Assembly: GCA_003255065.1 (NCBI GenBank) | Contig: QAOA01002502.1 | Coordinates: forward strand, 144,934-208,933 | Reading direction: 5' to 3' | DNA: 64,000 bases | Origin: Cercis canadensis | Lineage: Eukaryota > Streptophyta > Magnoliopsida > Fabales > Fabaceae | Shown here: positions 31,777 to 43,546 of the stretch, in pieces | Layout: the number at the start of each line of letters is the position of its first letter | How positions within the stretch are numbered: the first letter of the stretch is position 1 | Notes under the pieces: model-generated | The model's input: the letters and a program-made list of their open reading frames with translations, nothing else | Told to the model about the DNA's origin: nothing | Databases searched by the model: none | Made by a program: the position numbers and the translations under genes

Positions 31777-34700
31777 GCGGCTGAGGTGGTCAGCAACCAG
31801 GTTCTCTGCTCCATTCTTGTCGCCGATCTCCACATCAAACTCTTGAAGCAGCAGCATCCACCTAATCAGTCGTGGCTTGGCATCCGGTTTCTTCAAGAGA
31901 TACCTCAAAGCTGTATGATCTGAGAACACCACAACCTTCGAATCTATCAAATAAGACCTGAACTTATCTAATGCAAAAACAATAGATAAAAGTTCTTTTT
32001 CAGTGGTGGTGTAATTCGCTTGAGCAGCATCCAGAGTTCTCGAAGCATAGTAAACCACATGAGGAACTTTGGCCACTCGCTGCGCCAAGACCGCTCCCAA
32101 GGCATAGTTCAAAGCGTCGCACATCAGCTCGAATGGGAGTGTCCAATCAGGTGGCTGAATGACAGGCGTACCGGTGAGAGCTAGCTTCAGGCAGTTGAAA
32201 GCTTCCTTGCACTTTTGGTCGAACAGAAACTCCACATCTTTCTGCAGAAGGCTAGACAGCGGAATGGCTATCTTGCTGAAGTCTCTGATAAAGCGCCGGT
32301 AGAAACCTGCATGTCCCAGAAATGATCGCACTTCCCGCACGCATGTGGGATAAGATAAAGCAGTTATGACATCTATTTTAGCAGGATCTACCTCAACCCC
32401 TTTTCTAGATACTACATGGCCTAAAACTATACCTTGCTCTACCATGAAATGGCACTTTTCAAAATTTAAGACAAGGTTAGTCTCAATGCAGCGATGTAGT
32501 ACTCTAGCTAAACTACTCAGACAGTCATCAAAAGAAGAACCATAAACAGTAAAATCATCCATAAACACCTCCATGTACTCCTCTAAAAAATCAGAGAATA
32601 TACTTATCATGCACCTCTGGAAGGTACCAGGGGCATTGCAAAGGCCGAAAGGCATCTGCCGGTAAGCATATGTGCCGAAGGGACATGTAAAAGTGGTATT
32701 CTCTTGATCCTCCGGTGCTATATGAATCTGGAAGTACCCAGTGTAGCCATCCAGGAAGCAGTAATGCGATTTCCCAGCTAACCGCTCCAGCATTTGATCG
32801 ATGAACGGCAGGGGGTAATGATCCTTCCTGGTGGCTTGATTCAGCCTCCTGTAATCGATGCAGACCCGCCAGCTGTTCTGCACTCGGGTAGGCAGCAACT
32901 CGTTGTTCTGGTTGGCCACCACTGTCACCCCGGATTTCTTCGGAACGACCTGCACTGGGCTCACCCAAGTGCTGTCAGATATAGGATAAATGATGCCAGC
33001 TTGCAGAAGCTTGGTCACCTCCTTCTTTACTACATCCAGGATGAGGGGGTTTAATCGCCTCTGGGGCTGCCGCACTGGCTTAGCGCCATCTTCAAGTAAT
33101 ATGCGATGCATGCATGTAGATGGACTAATGCCAGGAATATCTGCTAACGTCCAGCCAATGGCTCGCTTATGCTCTCGCAGAATGCACAGCAGTCTTTCCT
33201 CTTTCTCAGGAAGTAAATTGTTGGCCACAATTACTGGAAGCTGCTCTGCAGAGGCCAAATACGCATACTTCAGACGCTTAGGCAGAGGCTTCAGCTCTAG
33301 CTTGGGTGGCTGCACTGCAGAGGGCAGAAATCTGGGTGGCTGAATGTCAATCTCTGCAGACTGAATCTCCTCCTGAACAGCAGCTGCTGCCAGCTCTGGA
33401 GAACCAGAGTTATCATCACATAGAAAGGTGGAGATCTCAGCACAAATAGCACAGCCAGAATCACCGTCACAATCAGTACAAGATGGGCACTGAATAGAAT
33501 CATCAAAACCAGCCAAATCTGGTAAGTCAGCACACATATGATGGTAAACATCCTCAACCAAATCATCAATCACATCAATGTGAAACACAGCATGCTCATC
33601 CATGGGATGCTTCATAGCATCAAAAATGTTGAACTGCACAACAGATTCGCCAAACTCCATGGATAGAGTTCCTGCATACACATCAATCTTAGTCCGCGCA
33701 GTCTTGAGGAATGGTCTGCCCAGAATGAGTGGAGCCTTGCTGGATTGTGACTGTCCTTCCATCTCCAGAATGTAGAAATCTGTTGGAAAGATCAGCTCAT
33801 CAACTCTGACCAACACATCTTCAATCAACCCAGCTGGATAAGCACTGCTCCTGTTGGCTAGCTGTATCACAACTCCTGTGGCATTCAAGGGTCCAAGCCC
33901 GAGGGAACTGAAAACAGACATAGGCATGACATTGATCGAAGCGCCTAGATCTAGCATGGCATGCTCGAACTTGGAATTGCCTATAACACAGGGGATTGTG
34001 AAAGTCCCTGGATCCTTGCACTTCTGAGGCATAGGTTGAATAAGGGCTGAGACATTCTGACTCATGCTAATCCGCTCATTGCCCTTCAGCCTCCTCCTCT
34101 GGGTGCACAATTCCTTGAGAAATTTGGCATATCTAGGAATTTGCTTGATAGCATCCAGCAAGGGAATGTTAACTTCCACCTTCCTGAATGTCTCCAGAAG
34201 CTCTCTATCTTTCTCTGCCTCATCTTGCTTCTTGGACAGAGTAGCTCTCTGTGGAAAGGGAAGAGCTACTGCAGGCAGCTTGCTTGCAGGTGCAAGGTTG
34301 ATTGGCTCAGGAACTGCTTGCTCTGCTGGTTGGGACTCACTGGCAGGTTGAGGCTCGGCTGGCTCTTGCAAGGATTTGCCAGACCTCAATGTGATAGCAC
34401 TCACATTACTCCCATTTGGGTTGGGAATTGTCTGTGAAGGGAGTTTGCCAGAACCCTTGGACTGCAACTGGCTAACTGATGATGCCAATTGTCCAATCTG
34501 TGTTTCCAGATTCTGCATGGTGGACTCTGCTCTCTGCTGGAACTGGATGTTGCTGGTGGCCATCTGCTTCACCAGATCTTCCAATGAAGGCTCAGGTTTG
34601 GATGTTGACGGGTTGGCTGGCTGCATAGGCTGCTGCTGGAATGGTGGCCTGTTTTGTTGAAACTGGCCCTGCCTGGCTGGCTGAAATTGGCTCTGTTGTT

Positions 34701-35766
34701 GCCAAGGTTGCCTATACTGCTGCTGTTGCTGTGGCTGTTGTTGGGAGGACTGCTGTTGTGGTGCTGCAGCATTGCCATATCTGAAATTTGGATGATCCCT
34801 CCAACCAGGGTTGTAAGTGTTGGAGTACGGATCATATCTAGGCTGCTGCTGCTGTTGGTATGGGGATCGACCAGGAAAAACACCTGCTGCAGCTACAGAG
34901 GGATCCTGAAATCCAGAATCACCATCTTGCAGTGTGGGGCATGCGTCTGTAGGATGTGATGGACAAGCACAAATGCCACACACGCTTGCAGGTTGAGGGG
35001 TGGATACTTGTCTCCCCACTGCCAATTGCCTGACCAAGGAGGTCAGCTCGTCAAGTCTGTGCTCCATTCTTTGTTGGTCAGCAAATGACACACCAACTTC
35101 ATTGACTCCTCTAGTGGAATGAATCATCCGAACACCAAACTGCTGGGAATTCTCTGCCATATTGGAAATTAAATCTCTGGCAGCAGCAGGTGTTTTATCC
35201 ACTAATGCTCCTCCACTAGCAGAATCAATGTTACTTCTATCCGAAGGTGACAAGCCCTCATAGAAATATTGTATCAACAGCTGATCACTTATTTGGTGAT
35301 GGAGGCAGCTTGAACACAGCTTTGTAAATCTCTCCCAATACTCATGCAATGTCTCCCCTGGCAGTTGCCTTATGCCACATATGTCTCTGCGGATGGCAGC
35401 AGTTCTGGATGCAGGGAAGAACTTGGCCAGAAACAGCTTCTTCATGTCACTCCAATTTCTGACCGAACCTTGTGACAAGTAAAAGAGCCAGTCTTTAGCT
35501 GCATCAGCAAGAGAGAAAGGGAATGCTCTTAACTTGATCTGCTCTTCAGAAATTCCTTGTGGCCTCATGGTGGAACAAACCACATGGAATTCCTTCAAAT
35601 GCTTATGAGGATCTTCACCTGCAAGACCATGAAACTTTGGCAGCAAGTGTATCAACCCAGACTTTAATTCGAAAGCAGTATCAATCTCTGGATATTGGAT
35701 CCCTAAAGGTTGGTAAGCAACATCAGGGGTGGCCAATTCCTTAAGAGTTCTATCTCTAGGCTGCAT
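31720..35766 (-). CDS. Gag-Pol polyprotein of A (gag, protease, RT, RNase H)
   Basis: A single 1,348-codon frame. Rough residue positions: gag domain 1-200 ([16 protein letters not shown] near 83-98), zinc knuckle 263-276 (C-x2-C-x4-H-x4-C), Gln-rich linker 305-400, coiled-coil-like segment 415-440, protease near 590-690 with active site LDLGAS at about 605-610, Cys-rich acidic unit 744-782, RT about 900-1190 with [13 protein letters not shown] and FMDDF (Asp-Asp at 1070-1071), and RNase H about 1210-1335 with Asp 1217, TTEKELL and FSDHTAL. It ends in an off-frame tail after ADHLSRIE. The native Gag start is upstream at 35981, but a one-base loss near 35865 puts it out of frame; this frame's first Met (35766) is internal to Gag. 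All visible catalytic residues are present. Gag and Pol form one frame, as in Athila-type relatives. Confidence 0.9.
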   Translation of the reverse strand: MQPRDRTLKELATPDVAYQPLGIQYPEIDTAFELKSGLIHLLPKFHGLAGEDPHKHLKEFHVVCSTMRPQGISEEQIKLRAFPFSLADAAKDWLFYLSQGSVRNWSDMKKLFLAKFFPASRTAAIRRDICGIRQLPGETLHEYWERFTKLCSSCLHHQISDQLLIQYFYEGLSPSDRSNIDSASGGALVDKTPAAARDLISNMAENSQQFGVRMIHSTRGVNEVGVSFADQQRMEHRLDELTSLVRQLAVGRQVSTPQPASVCGICACPSHPTDACPTLQDGDSGFQDPSVAAAGVFPGRSPYQQQQQPRYDPYSNTYNPGWRDHPNFRYGNAAAPQQQSSQQQPQQQQQYRQPWQQQSQFQPARQGQFQQNRPPFQQQPMQPANPSTSKPEPSLEDLVKQMATSNIQFQQRAESTMQNLETQIGQLASSVSQLQSKGSGKLPSQTIPNPNGSNVSAITLRSGKSLQEPAEPQPASESQPAEQAVPEPINLAPASKLPAVALPFPQRATLSKKQDEAEKDRELLETFRKVEVNIPLLDAIKQIPRYAKFLKELCTQRRRLKGNERISMSQNVSALIQPMPQKCKDPGTFTIPCVIGNSKFEHAMLDLGASINVMPMSVFSSLGLGPLNATGVVIQLANRSSAYPAGLIEDVLVRVDELIFPTDFYILEMEGQSQSSKAPLILGRPFLKTARTKIDVYAGTLSMEFGESVVQFNIFDAMKHPMDEHAVFHIDVIDDLVEDVYHHMCADLPDLAGFDDSIQCPSCTDCDGDSGCAICAEISTFLCDDNSGSPELAAAAVQEEIQSAEIDIQPPRFLPSAVQPPKLELKPLPKRLKYAYLASAEQLPVIVANNLLPEKEERLLCILREHKRAIGWTLADIPGISPSTCMHRILLEDGAKPVRQPQRRLNPLILDVVKKEVTKLLQAGIIYPISDSTWVSPVQVVPKKSGVTVVANQNNELLPTRVQNSWRVCIDYRRLNQATRKDHYPLPFIDQMLERLAGKSHYCFLDGYTGYFQIHIAPEDQENTTFTCPFGTYAYRQMPFGLCNAPGTFQRCMISIFSDFLEEYMEVFMDDFTVYGSSFDDCLSSLARVLHRCIETNLVLNFEKCHFMVEQGIVLGHVVSRKGVEVDPAKIDVITALSYPTCVREVRSFLGHAGFYRRFIRDFSKIAIPLSSLLQKDVEFLFDQKCKEAFNCLKLALTGTPVIQPPDWTLPFELMCDALNYALGAVLAQRVAKVPHVVYYASRTLDAAQANYTTTEKELLSIVFALDKFRSYLIDSKVVVFSDHTALRYLLKKPDAKPRLIRWMLLLQEFDVEIGDKNGAENLVADHLSRIEILIHCLFRIPFLTSSC

Positions 35767-35981
35767 GTTATTATTATTGTTATTTCCAGCTCTATTAGCA
35801 TTATCAGCTCTATTACCTTCATCAACAACAGGATCAACAATAGGAATAACAATAGGAGTTCTAGCTCAGCCATGGTAGGATCTAAATTATCAACAGCCCT
35901 ATGTGCTTTATTAAGTGTATGCAAGGTTCTCTCTATTTCAGGGTCTACTTCAAGCAATACAAATGGAGAAGACCTAGTCAT
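35767..35981 (-). pseudogene. Gag N-terminus of A, frameshifted
   Basis: Starts at ATG 35979-35981 (MTRSSPFVLLEV), matching the start of A3 gag at 1554 and G gag at 54434. Sister copy A3 has one extra T in the GTTCTAGCTTCAGCC segment. A reads GTTCTAGCTCAGCC near 35865, so this frame departs into nonsense and the true Gag continues in the frame of the polyprotein. Confidence 0.85.
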
Positions 35982-36644
35982 ACATCATACAAACAAGTGG
36001 CTAAATGCCTAAACACACCACAAAGTACAAAAACACAGAAAAACACACAAAACTGACAAAATCTAGCCAAAACCGAAACACACCAAAAACACAAAACAAA
36101 GGTAAAAAGACACCAAAATAGGACTAGAAAAGGTATCTAAACATTTTTTAAAATTTTTCTACCACCACAGGACGAAAGGTGGATGAAAATGGAACTCAAA
36201 AATCAAATAAAAAATCTTAAAAAAATGGAAAAATGGTCAAAACGATGGAATTTGGCTTAAAAAAGTGGACCCCACGGTAGTGACTGTTGTGAGTTAGGCC
36301 CTTTTCCTTCAACTGAGTAAGTTTCAGGTCAATCGGAGCTAAAATTTTTGTTTTGAACAGTAAAACCAGAAATCACTAAATCAAGCCAAACCGAAGGAAA
36401 AACAAAGGGGAAATGGTCCAAATGGCCAGAATTCACTCAATGACAATATAAAACATCTAAGCACACTTCAAATCAAGAAAAACAATGGCCACTTGCCTCA
36501 AACAGAATGGATACTTGGCCAAACAGTTATGGAAAAAGTGGCCAAAACACTAAAAAGAACAAAAACTCAAACACAAGGGGGTGAATTAGGGGAAAGTTAA
36601 AAGTCAGTTTTACTACTAATACTACTGATTCAAAGATAGAACAA
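35982..36644 (-). other. A leader, no gene
   Basis: A-rich leader homologous to that of A3. No coding signal. Confidence 0.65.
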
Positions 36645-36662
36645 TCCCCGGCAACGGCGCCA
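36645..36662 (-). promoter_or_regulatory. Primer-binding site of A (tRNA-Asp)
   Basis: Minus strand TGGCGCCGTTGCCGGGGA, five bases from the LTR. Perfect copy of the motif also found in A2 and B. Confidence 0.92.
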
Positions 36663-36667
36663 AAATT

Positions 36668-38094
36668 TGATGAGCTGTCGAGGCTCCTCAAATTAATTAA
36701 TGTTTAAGGTCGGTTACCTAGCTTTTTGCAGCAAGGGGTAGCCCTAAGTCGAACCTAAGGGTTGTTCTATTTAGTGAATCATATGGAGAGGCATATAAAC
36801 AGGGGGGTTGTGTTTGTTTATGTGATTAACAAAAATTAATTATCAGTGGTAGAGTTTTAGAGAAAGCAACCAATCCAAGTCTTAACTAATTCTGATTTTG
36901 ATCCATCCTTGATTTCCAAGGATCCATTTAATTGTTAATCATGTTCTTGGCCTTTAAAACATCTCAAGAAGCCTCTCAATGTTCTATGGATGTCTACTGG
37001 TTAAGCAACCAGAATTCGGTTCAACAAGGGACTAAATGAATTAAGCAAACATTCAAGTCCAGTTTAACCTAAGTCCTGAATCCAGCCAAGGTAATTAATC
37101 CGTCCAAGCTTAGAACCATTAATTAACCATACAATCCTCTTTTATCACATGCAAACAGAATATGAACACATGAATAATCCAATCCGAATTAAGCAATTCA
37201 AACAGAATATTTCAGAGGATTGAAAGAACTTGATTAACAACTAAAATGAAGAACAACAACACATAATCTCAAAATCAATAATCAGAATAGCAAAACCTGG
37301 ATTGATATGATGATTTAGCCCTCCATGAACAAGAAGAGCTGAGTTCTTACAAAATATCTAAGAGAAAACTTAGAGACTAAGGAAAGAGGAAAAGCTGTCT
37401 AAAAATATCTAATGACTTGATTCTGAATTTCGGCTGCCCCCTCTTGCTGATATAGACCTCCAAATTTACATGCACACCCAAATTGCCCTTAGGGCACACT
37501 TGTTCCCATGGGCCTTAGCTTCAATTGGGCTTTGGTTTGGGCCCATTTGGACTTGTCATGAGGAAGTTAGGCCAATTTAAGTGGCAGAAGGTGTCTGGAA
37601 CCGTCAGCTAAATTGCACAGCAAATAAGACCATCTTCCACATAAAATATGGTGAACCGGTCTTCATATCAATTGAAGCCCTTTCTGTTATCTTTCCAATG
37701 GTACCAGTTTCAGGTCCATATGACATTCAAAACTCAAGTTATGACCCAAATACTGCATGTAGGTCAGGATCCTGCGACAGCATGTCTTCTCTGGCTTCCA
37801 GGCTGCATATTACCTTCTGAAATTCCGAATTAGCTTTGGAGCCCTGAAAGAAAGTTGTAGAAAATTCTCTCAGCTTTCCAACAAGGTATGACTCGGAATT
37901 TTTAGACATCCAGAACTCAAGATATGCACGAAACACAGAGACAGCATACAATGCCCAGTATTGCTGGAAATTGCAATTAAGCACAAATGGATCCAAAGTC
38001 ATGAAATGAGGTCTAAGTCTATGCAATTCAGCCCAAAAGAGGTTTAAAAGACTAAGTATGAGGAATAACTATTGTATAAAAAGTGTGTTCATCA
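36668..38094 (-). repeat. 5' LTR of A
   Basis: TGATGAGCTG to GTTCATCA, 1,427 bp, followed by AACGG (38095-38099), the expected 5-bp target duplication from the B primer site. Closest to LTR2 of A2. Confidence 0.92.
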
Positions 38095-38110
38095 AACGGC
38101 GCCAAAAACT

Positions 38111-39570
38111 TGTTACGTAAAATATGAACACAAGTGTACGTGCCCTAATCAAGTAATAAAGAAGTGAGATTAATTATCGTCTCATGGAGACTATGGCTAC
38201 TAAGTACCAAAATTATGCGTATTCTAATTTTATCTAGACAATTAATAAGTGAATTTTGATGATAATTGAATGCAGAATTGTAAACAAAGAACAATCACTT
38301 ATAAAAATGAGTAATAATATGGTGAGAAAGTATCTAGGATGTCGATTTCACCGTAGCTAATCCGGATATTTATTCCTAATTTATTAACCAATAACAATCT
38401 TCCTAATTACTAGCCAAGAACCCTAAGTCATTTATTAGCCTTTCCCAAGGTCAAAAAAATATATTCTCAAACTATGAATCCACTATATTCCTGTGTGAAT
38501 TGCGAATAATCTCAGAATTCAATTGCTCTATGGTTCTTTTTAATGGCTACATAAACCATAATGGTATATTCCTATCCCTTATGTAATTTATGTTCTTAAT
38601 CCCTATGGTCCTCAATCACAACTAACTTTCCAGTATTATTGTAAACACCTACTCATCTATATTGATGGCTAGTCAAATAGAAGCATTAAGAATGGAGATC
38701 AAGAAGTCAATTTAAGAAGATGGTCCTTTGATTAATTCATTAGAAATTACAATCCATCATAAGCTAGGCTACATCTCCATCCTAGATGGTGGAATTAGTT
38801 CATGATAATTGCAGAAAATAACATTACACACAGATTAGATATCAATAACAACAAAAAGATGAAGAATTCAACTATGGAAGGTGACGATTCGATGTCAAAA
38901 GTCTCAGTCTTCAAGCTTGAATCCTCTTATCTTCTTGCCTCTTCTCTAAAAAGTGTGGAACCCTAAATTAGACTTTAAGAGTCCTATTTATAGGTCCTAG
39001 GAAGTTTAGGAAGAAAAGGAATTAAAATAAAATAGGATTCCTAGTGAAATTAGGAAGCTTAGAGGTCAAATCACGAGTTGACCGCCGGGGCTGCAGCCTT
39101 GGGTTTGGGCGCTGCGGCGCCCTTCTTTCTGGACTTCTGTCTTTGCTTACTGAAGCTAGGGTGCTGCGGCGCCTGGTGTAGGGCACTGTGGGGCCCTTCT
39201 TTTCTCGTGCTAGGGCGCTGCGGTGCCCTTCTCTCTGTCCTCAGTCTGCTGGTTCCTCAACATAGGGCGCTGCGGCTTCTGGTATAGGGCGCTGTGGCGC
39301 CCTCCTTCCTGAAATTTGGCTAGTTACGTATTGGGGCGCTGTGGCGCCCTGAGTAGGGGCTGCGGCGCCCAAGTCCTCCCTTCAATTCCAACTTGCATGA
39401 TTTTCCTTCTTTCTTGCATCGAATTTGCTCCGAAATGGGTTCTAAGATTTCCAAAACATACACCTACAAAAAGGAAACTTAAATTGTGAAAACCTATCCT
39501 AAGATACTCAAGAGTAGATAAAAATCAAGCAAGAACAATACAAGATAAGCGGTATAAAACCGGCTTATCA
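38111..39570 (-). repeat. 5' LTR of B
   Basis: 1,460 bp from TGTTACGTAA to GGCTTATCA, six bases after the primer-site remnant, followed by TSD TGTGG (39571-39575) and C protease. It contains the best-preserved GC-rich array (39107-39372) and the TATA-like CCTATTTATAGG at 38983-38994. Confidence 0.92.
39107..39372. repeat. GC-rich hairpin repeat array in B 5' LTR
   Basis: About eight units. Perfect or near-perfect palindromic ones include GGGCGCTGCGGCGCCC (39107-39122) and GGCGCTGTGGCGCC (around 39290 and 39336). Stems of 6-7 bp with loop TGCG or TGTG. It sits about 110 bp upstream, on minus, of the TATA-like box. Confidence 0.85.
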
Positions 39571-40579
39571 TGTGGAATAGTAGGTAAACCCAACTTCTCT
39601 ATTGCCAAGGTACTAGCAACATTAGTGCATGATCCACTATCAATAATAACACTACATACCTTGTCTCCCACCAAGCATCGACTTTGAAAGATATGCTCTC
39701 GCTACTCTTCTACTTCATCTTCCCTCGATTGCATGTTAAGCTCATGCCTAGACACCATTAAATATTGATCCAGAAGAGAGTCATCAATACCTTCCACGTC
39801 ACTAGCATCTTTTAAGGGTGACATGTCTTCACAACCGAGTGTAACAATAGGTTCTTTCTCACTATCATACGTACCACTAGCAAGCATAACAACTTTCCTT
39901 CTATTTGGACATTCAGAAGAGATATGCCCTCGCCCTAGACACCTGTAGCACTTGATGTCACGTGACTTATAAGAAGAGTTATATTCAGTTTTACCTTGAG
40001 GAATAGGAGTAGAACTCATAGGCCTTGGTCTTGCCTTTTCTCTCGGCTTTAGAGCTATTTTAGGGGTATCCTTCCAATTCAGTTTCCAGTTTGAAGTTTT
40101 GGGAGCTAAACCGAATCTAGAAGCTGCTCTAGCCTTCAACTGCTTATCTATATGCTTGGCTTTATACACCAAGTCCTCCATCTCTACATAGTGACTCATC
40201 TCCACCACTTTAGCAATCTCTCGCCTCAAGCCATTAATAAATCGTGACATGGTTGCCTCACGGTTCTTATCAACATTAGCCCTCATCATGGCTATCTCCA
40301 TCTCACTATTGTACTCAGCCACACTCATAGATCCTTGTTTCAAATCTTGCAGTTTCTTGAAACAATCTCTATAGTAATGTCTAGGTACAAACCATTTCTG
40401 CATCACGGCCCTTATATCAGCCCATGACCGAATAGGTCTCTCACCATCTCTACGCCAGTTAATCATTTGTTGGTCCCACCAAATACTAGCATAGTCCGTA
40501 AATTCAACAACCGCCAACTTCACTTTTTTCTCTTCAGAGTAATCATGGCATTCAAAAACATGTTCTACCTTCTGATTGG
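39571..40579 (-). pseudogene. C gag and protease N-terminus
   Basis: Frame 39702-40523 (273 codons), extended to the D LTR at 40579, gives the C-terminal two thirds of a chromovirus-type Gag. It has the gag domain (AAVEFTD-type start, WWDQQM, AEYNSEMEIAMMRANV) and a CCHC zinc knuckle beginning CYRCLGRGH. Below 39702 the protease follows with the active site VIIDSGSCTN, cut at 39571 by B. It is separated from gag by a stop at 39702-39704. The Gag N-terminus, leader and primer site are missing because D inserted at 40580 and a deletion followed. Confidence 0.85.
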
Positions 40580-42026
40580 TGTTGTCGCTTAACCAATTAA
40601 ATTAAACCGAATCCCCTATTTAGAATGCAATAGAGGGCATAATTCGGGTTTGTCTTACAAGGAATGCAATGTGTAATCAATAATTTCAAGTTAAAAACAG
40701 GGAATTTTTGAAACAAGATTATAATAGTAAATTGCAGAATTAAACAAAGATTAATGTAGTTGATTAAAGACGTAACCTAGCTAGACATCCATCAAAAACC
40801 GGTTTGATTCATCCTAGATTAACATGAGTGATTAAGTCTTAATGCAGCACTACTAATTAAGTTTAATCACAACTGAAATATCTAATTATGATCAACTGTT
40901 CATACTGAGTTATCACTCAGGATTCAATTAATCACATACAATCACTAATCTTATAATCACAAAGACTAAGCAATTAGTGATTAATCTAAAAACCGAACAT
41001 CAATTAGCATAGCATACCTTCTCTGAATTCTAACCACAGATTAAAGATTGATCAATCTAAATTCAATTTCTTACTTCAATATCTATATAAATCACAAAGG
41101 TCTCCATGAATTCATACAAAGATTAAAATAAGGCAGAAATTCAAAGAAGAAGAAATTGCATTAAGTTTAATCTAATTAAGAATATAATCTCAAAATCAAA
41201 ACCAAATTTAATCAGGAGTCTAACTTGGTTACAAGGATTCTACTCCTCCATGGTCATGAAATCCAATCTCTAATGGAGAAGTGTAGTCATAAATCAAAGA
41301 GCTCCAAAATTTTCAAGAGAGAAAACAAAAGCTGCCTAGTCTAGAATTGATCACTCGTCTGCCTTCTTTCTCTGATTATATCCTCCTAACTTTCATGCAC
41401 ACCTAATTTACCCCTAACCTAGTTTAAACCTCTGGACCTCAGCTTCAAATGGGCTCCAATTTGGGCCTAATTGGGCATGAATTGGGGAAATTAAGCCCAT
41501 TTAAGTCCATCTAGGTCAATATAGGTCTCTGGACTAATAAGCTATTTTCGATAGGCAATAAGACCATCTTAACTTCATAATGTATTGAACTAGCCTTCAT
41601 AACAATTGAAGCCCTGCGCCTTAGCTTTCCAATGGGACCAGTTCAACTCCATATGACATGTACAGCACAAGTTATGGTCCAAACACTGCATGCGGGTCAG
41701 GATCCAGCGGAAGCAACTCTACTCTGACTTCCGGGTTAAATTTGACCCACGGAACTTCTAAATTGGCCTTGGAGGTTTGAATGAAAGTTGTAGATAATCC
41801 TCTTAGCTTTCCTAAAAGGCAAGAATCACAATTTTTAGACATTCAGAACTAAAGATATACCTGAATTATAGAATAGTGTCAAAACCCTAATAATGCTGAA
41901 AAACACACTTAAGCTCAATTTGAACCTAATTAATGAAATATGACTCAAGCCCGATCAAATAGGCCCAAAATAAGATTAGGAGGTTAAAAATGGGGATTAA
42001 TTAATATATAAAAATATTGTTCATCA
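40580..42026 (-). repeat. 3' LTR of D
   Basis: About 1,447 bp from TGTTGTCGCTT to GTTCATCA. Distantly similar to the A-family LTRs: it shares segments such as GGTCAGGATCC and the transcribed-end motif near TTGTTCATCA. Confidence 0.85.
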
Positions 42027-42044
42027 AATTCCCCCACAGTTATC
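42027..42044 (-). promoter_or_regulatory. Polypurine tract of D
   Basis: Minus strand ...ACTGTGGGGGAATT precedes LTR start TGATGAACAA. The TTTGC...GCAAA hairpin lies just inside, as in A2. Confidence 0.8.
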
Positions 42045-43546
42045 CTTTGCACGTCTCGGGCAAACTAGAGTTAAAACTAGGAAAGAAGGAAGACAACAAA
42101 AACAACTAAGAAATCATTTCTCAACAACAACTTCTAAAAATGCAAAAGTTAAGTGAGCAAGAAGAACAATCAAGAATTTAAAAGAATCAAAACAATCATG
42201 AATCTATTTCTTGCACTTTCAATCAACTAGCATGGTGAATTCAAATGAAGTGAAGAACTAAGAAAGACAGAACCTCACACAAGATACATTCCCAATCCCT
42301 CAAGTGTTTAAGGGGGTTATTGTTTCACTTAAATTACATCATGACAATTTGCACTACCATAAGCTTACTTATTTTCTAATCTCTACTACTTTAAACACAT
42401 GCATGCACAAATCAGAAGGACTTTATTTAAGGATGTAATGGGGCCAAGGACCAAGGGAAAAGAAAAAATGAAATATGAATATGGCAAATTAAAACTAAAG
42501 AGAGCATGAAAACATTGAGAATGATGAGTCAAAACCAACACTAAGCACAAAAATACACCCAAAAGCTCTATACAATTTTCTTTACATACTTCTTCCTCTT
42601 TGGAAGGCAAACCACTACTTTTATTTTCTTTTTCTTTGCATTTTTTTTTCTAATTTTTTTTTAAACAGAATTTTCTTTTCTTTTTCTTTTGGCTAACATT
42701 TCTTTGTCTTTACATTTCATATAGCCACTTTCCTTCAAATTTCACAAATCCTGCCCCCCACACTTAGAACTTTGTCCGTCCCGGACAAATAGAACTTATC
42801 AATTGATCAACCAATGCTTTCATACTCCCTAAGGTAGATAGAAACATGATTTTTCTTTTTTTTGTATGAGCTAAATGAAAGAATGAAAAAAATAGGCTCA
42901 AGGGGGAAATCAAGGGAAATGATGTTAGGAAGGGTATTTGGTTATCTAGCTAGAAAGAAGAAAAGATTGCCTTCATCACATTCATGCATGCAAATGACAA
43001 TGTAGTCTCAAAAAGAAACAAAGCAAGTTCTAGAGCAACAAACATCATGAGCATCCATCACATCAAATTTCATCACCAAATTAACTAACTAAAAGATGCA
43101 AGAATCTATTCAACCATGCTAGAAACTTCAAAATGACAATTGCTTCAAGCTCACAAATTCTACAATTCTCAAAGTGCTATGAAAAATGAAAAAAGAAAAG
43201 GTGAAAAGATGAGTAGAATGAGAGTAAAGCAAAACAGCAAAACAGAATGGAAAACAACTAGGAAAAAGGTGGGACAGCGAATCAAAAAAAGATATCGAAC
43301 CAGAATTCTATACAGAAGCTCAAGAAGAAACGTGAATAGAATTTGGAACATGCTGAACCACACCAAAACAGCAAACAGAGAATGGAAGAATGATAGAAAA
43401 TACAAAACAGACACGTAAAATAGAACCAACAAACATAATTAAAAAATCAACAGAACAAAACTAAACAACAAGAACAGAAAATTAACATAATCCGAAAGAA
43501 CAACAAAAACAGAAACATAATCCAAAAGAACTCCCCTGAAGCTCAA
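42045..43546 (-). other. D 3' non-coding region
   Basis: No gene. T-rich tracts around 42625-42665. A second polypurine-like tract at about 42752-42763 is followed by a strong hairpin, TTTGTCCG-TCC-CGGACAAA (42771-42789). A-rich from 43170 to 43540. Confidence 0.65.

Larger units (their letters stand above)
30453..38094 (-). mobile_element. Athila-type LTR retrotransposon A, near-complete
   Basis: 5' LTR (36668-38094), intact tRNA-Asp primer site, leader, gag-pol over 5 kb. The 3' end falls in the gap. The right flank AACGGCGCCA is the interrupted B primer site, so A inserted into B after B inserted into C. Only three coding lesions are evident (near 35865, near 31773, 30748), making it the youngest-looking element here. 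Confidence 0.9.
18948..39570 (-). mobile_element. Athila/Tat-lineage LTR retrotransposon B containing A
   Basis: Outer LTRs 18948-20387 and 38111-39570 share ends TGTTACGTAA and GCTTATCA and are flanked by TGTGG on both sides. The interior has a polypurine tract, a 2.8-kb 3' non-coding region, pol, gag and a tRNA-Asp primer site. Element A is inserted in the primer site. A third, partial LTR copy at 28687-29666 next to an intact primer site does not fit a simple element (see findings). Confidence 0.85.

Noticed and set aside
39078-39287. Plus-strand Ala/Leu/Cys-rich frame
   Set aside because: A by-product of the GC-rich hairpin array in the B LTR.
39107-39372. CRISPR-like array or tandem minisatellite
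   Set aside because: Units are short, degenerate palindromes with irregular spacing inside an LTR of a plant retrotransposon. Nothing supports CRISPR.
43140-43418. Plus-strand Lys/Arg-rich frame
   Set aside because: Lies in the A-rich 3' non-coding region of D; composition explains it.
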